A stretch of 5,918 nucleotides of DNA. Origin: CBIFWW01 sp966186435. GTDB lineage: Bacteria; Pseudomonadota; Gammaproteobacteria; Enterobacterales; Enterobacteriaceae. This document shows, piece by piece, positions 4,941-5,918 of the stretch. The position numbers and the translations under genes were made by a program. Below the pieces are notes generated by a model, which saw nothing but the letters and a program-made list of their open reading frames with translations, was not told where the DNA came from and ran no database searches. The stretch is taken from the NCBI GenBank assembly GCA_966186435.1, contig CBIFWW010000181.1, forward strand, positions 1 to 5,918. Direction: 5' to 3'. Numbering within the stretch: the stretch's first letter is position 1; each line of letters begins with the position of its first letter.

Positions 4941-5906
4941 ATGCGCATCGGACACCACCAGCTCAGAAATCGCCTGATCGCAGCGCCAATGGCAGGTATT
5001 ACCGACCGGCCGTTCAGGACGCTGTGCTACGAGATGGGAGCCGGTCTAACCGTTTCCGAGATGATGTCGTCTAACCCGCAGGTGTGGGAAAGCGATAAGT
5101 CCCGTCTTCGGATGGTGCATGTGGATGAGCCAGGTATTCGCACCGTGCAAATTGCCGGAAGCGTGCCTGAAGAGATGGCAGACGCCGCGCGTATTAACGT
5201 GGAAAGTGGTGCCCAGATTATTGATATCAATATGGGGTGCCCGGCCAAAAAGGTGAATCGCAAGCTTGCAGGTTCAGCCCTTCTGCAATACCCCGACCAG
5301 GTGAAGTCAATCCTGACGGCGGTTGTCAGCGCAGTGGACGTTCCTGTTACGTTGAAGATTCGCACGGGTTGGTCGCCGGAACACCGTAACTGTGTAGAGA
5401 TTGCCCAACTGGCCGAAGACTGTGGCATTCAGGCCCTGACCATACATGGACGCACTCGCGCCTGTTTGTTCAACGGCGAAGCTGAATACGACAGCATTCG
5501 GGCAGTTAAGCAGAAAGTTTCCATTCCGGTTATCGCGAATGGTGACATTACTGACCCGCTTAAAGCCAGAGCTGTGCTCGACTATACAGGGGCTGATGCC
5601 CTGATGATAGGCCGTGCAGCTCAGGGAAGACCCTGGATCTTTCGGGAAATCCAGCATTATCTGGACACTGGGGAGCTGCTTGCCCCGCTGCCGCTGGCAG
5701 AGGTTAAGCGCTTGCTTTGTTCGCACGTTCGGGAATTGCATGGCTTTTATGGTCAGGCAAAAGGGTACCGAATTGCGCGTAAACACGTATCCTGGTATCT
5801 CCAGGAACACGCTCCAAATGACCAGTTTCGGCGCACATTCAACGCCATAGAGGATGCCAGCTCACAGCTGGAGGCGTTGGAGGCATACTTCGAAAATTTT
5901 GCGTAA
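4941..5906 (+). CDS. dusB: tRNA-dihydrouridine synthase B (DusB)
   Basis: DusB is an FMN- and NADPH-dependent cytoplasmic enzyme that reduces uridine to dihydrouridine in the tRNA D-loop; E. coli DusB is assigned to U17. The 321-residue protein (the E. coli length) begins with the TIM-barrel motif LIAAPMAGITDRPFR (12-26), which binds FMN. NMGCPAKKVNRKLAG (97-111) contains the catalytic cysteine C100. FMN or active-site segments LKIRTGW (138-144), IHGRTR (168-173), ANGDI (199-203) and GRAAQGRPW (224-232) follow, then a helical tRNA-binding domain from about 245. No Shine-Dalgarno sequence precedes the ATG at 4941. It is the first gene of the dusB-fis operon; fis itself should begin beyond the window. 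The intact catalytic motifs and close match to DusB rather than DusA or DusC make the call secure. Confidence 0.97.
   Translation: MRIGHHQLRNRLIAAPMAGITDRPFRTLCYEMGAGLTVSEMMSSNPQVWESDKSRLRMVHVDEPGIRTVQIAGSVPEEMADAARINVESGAQIIDINMGCPAKKVNRKLAGSALLQYPDQVKSILTAVVSAVDVPVTLKIRTGWSPEHRNCVEIAQLAEDCGIQALTIHGRTRACLFNGEAEYDSIRAVKQKVSIPVIANGDITDPLKARAVLDYTGADALMIGRAAQGRPWIFREIQHYLDTGELLAPLPLAEVKRLLCSHVRELHGFYGQAKGYRIARKHVSWYLQEHAPNDQFRRTFNAIEDASSQLEALEAYFENFA
5893..5900 (+). promoter_or_regulatory. Possible AU-rich translation enhancer for downstream fis
   Basis: AAAATTTT lies in the last codons of dusB. In E. coli, fis translation is reported to need an AU element about 35 nt upstream of its start codon. 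The end of dusB and the first 12 bases of the spacer here look the same as in E. coli, so this is the equivalent place. fis is not in the window, so its role is inferred. Confidence 0.35.
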
Positions 5907-5918
5907 ACAGAAATAAAG

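Noticed and set aside
4856..5074. 72-codon plus-strand open frame crossing the dusB promoter and start
   Set aside because: It covers the promoter elements and then reads dusB out of frame; there is no ribosome site or family match.
5307..5810. 167-codon minus-strand open frame inside dusB
   Set aside because: It is antisense to conserved dusB and lacks a ribosome site or known motif.
1..5918. Mobile element, CRISPR array, tRNA/rRNA gene or phage attachment site
   Set aside because: No terminal inverted repeats, transposase motifs, spaced direct repeats or structured RNA signatures were seen; gene order is the standard enterobacterial one.

Overview
The window is an ordinary housekeeping stretch of an enterobacterial chromosome. 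All six protein genes are co-directional on the + strand, in the order accB-accC-yhdT-panF-prmA-dusB, and the window ends just short of where fis lies in Escherichia coli. Protein lengths equal those I recall for E. coli (AccC 449, YhdT 80, PanF 483, PrmA 293, DusB 321 residues), except AccB (160 versus 156), whose Ala/Pro/Gln/Met-rich linker differs. That linker, the small substitutions throughout and the rewritten intergenic DNA suggest a relative of Serratia or another Yersiniaceae genus rather than E. coli itself. This assignment rests on memory and is tentative.

Layout: 1-1866 holds accBC, encoding biotin carboxyl carrier protein and biotin carboxylase of acetyl-CoA carboxylase. Its promoter lies upstream of the window, and it ends in a clear intrinsic terminator (1878-1907). 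From 1960 to 4536 runs a compact yhdT-panF-prmA unit: a small two-helix membrane protein overlapping the sodium/pantothenate symporter gene, followed 11 nt later by the ribosomal protein L11 methyltransferase gene. A hairpin with a poor U-tract follows prmA (4545-4569). Next is about 400 bp of AT-rich non-coding DNA (4537-4940), the regulatory region of the dusB-fis operon. dusB (4941-5906), a tRNA dihydrouridine synthase gene, is the first gene of that operon.

The genes share no single pathway. AccB and AccC supply malonyl-CoA for fatty acid synthesis, and PanF imports pantothenate, the precursor of CoA and of the acyl carrier protein prosthetic group. PrmA and DusB modify the translation machinery, and dusB shares its promoter with the growth-rate regulator Fis.

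I found no undescribed system, mobile element, CRISPR array or broken gene. What deserves a second look is in the 400-bp regulatory region: a near-consensus CRP palindrome in which both cores are TGCGA (the CRP-S type), helically phased A/T tracts, Fis- and IHF-like sites, a perfect TATAAT far upstream of the main promoter, and recurring ATTCAT words. Also notable are the missing Shine-Dalgarno sequence before dusB and the tight overlap of yhdT with panF.
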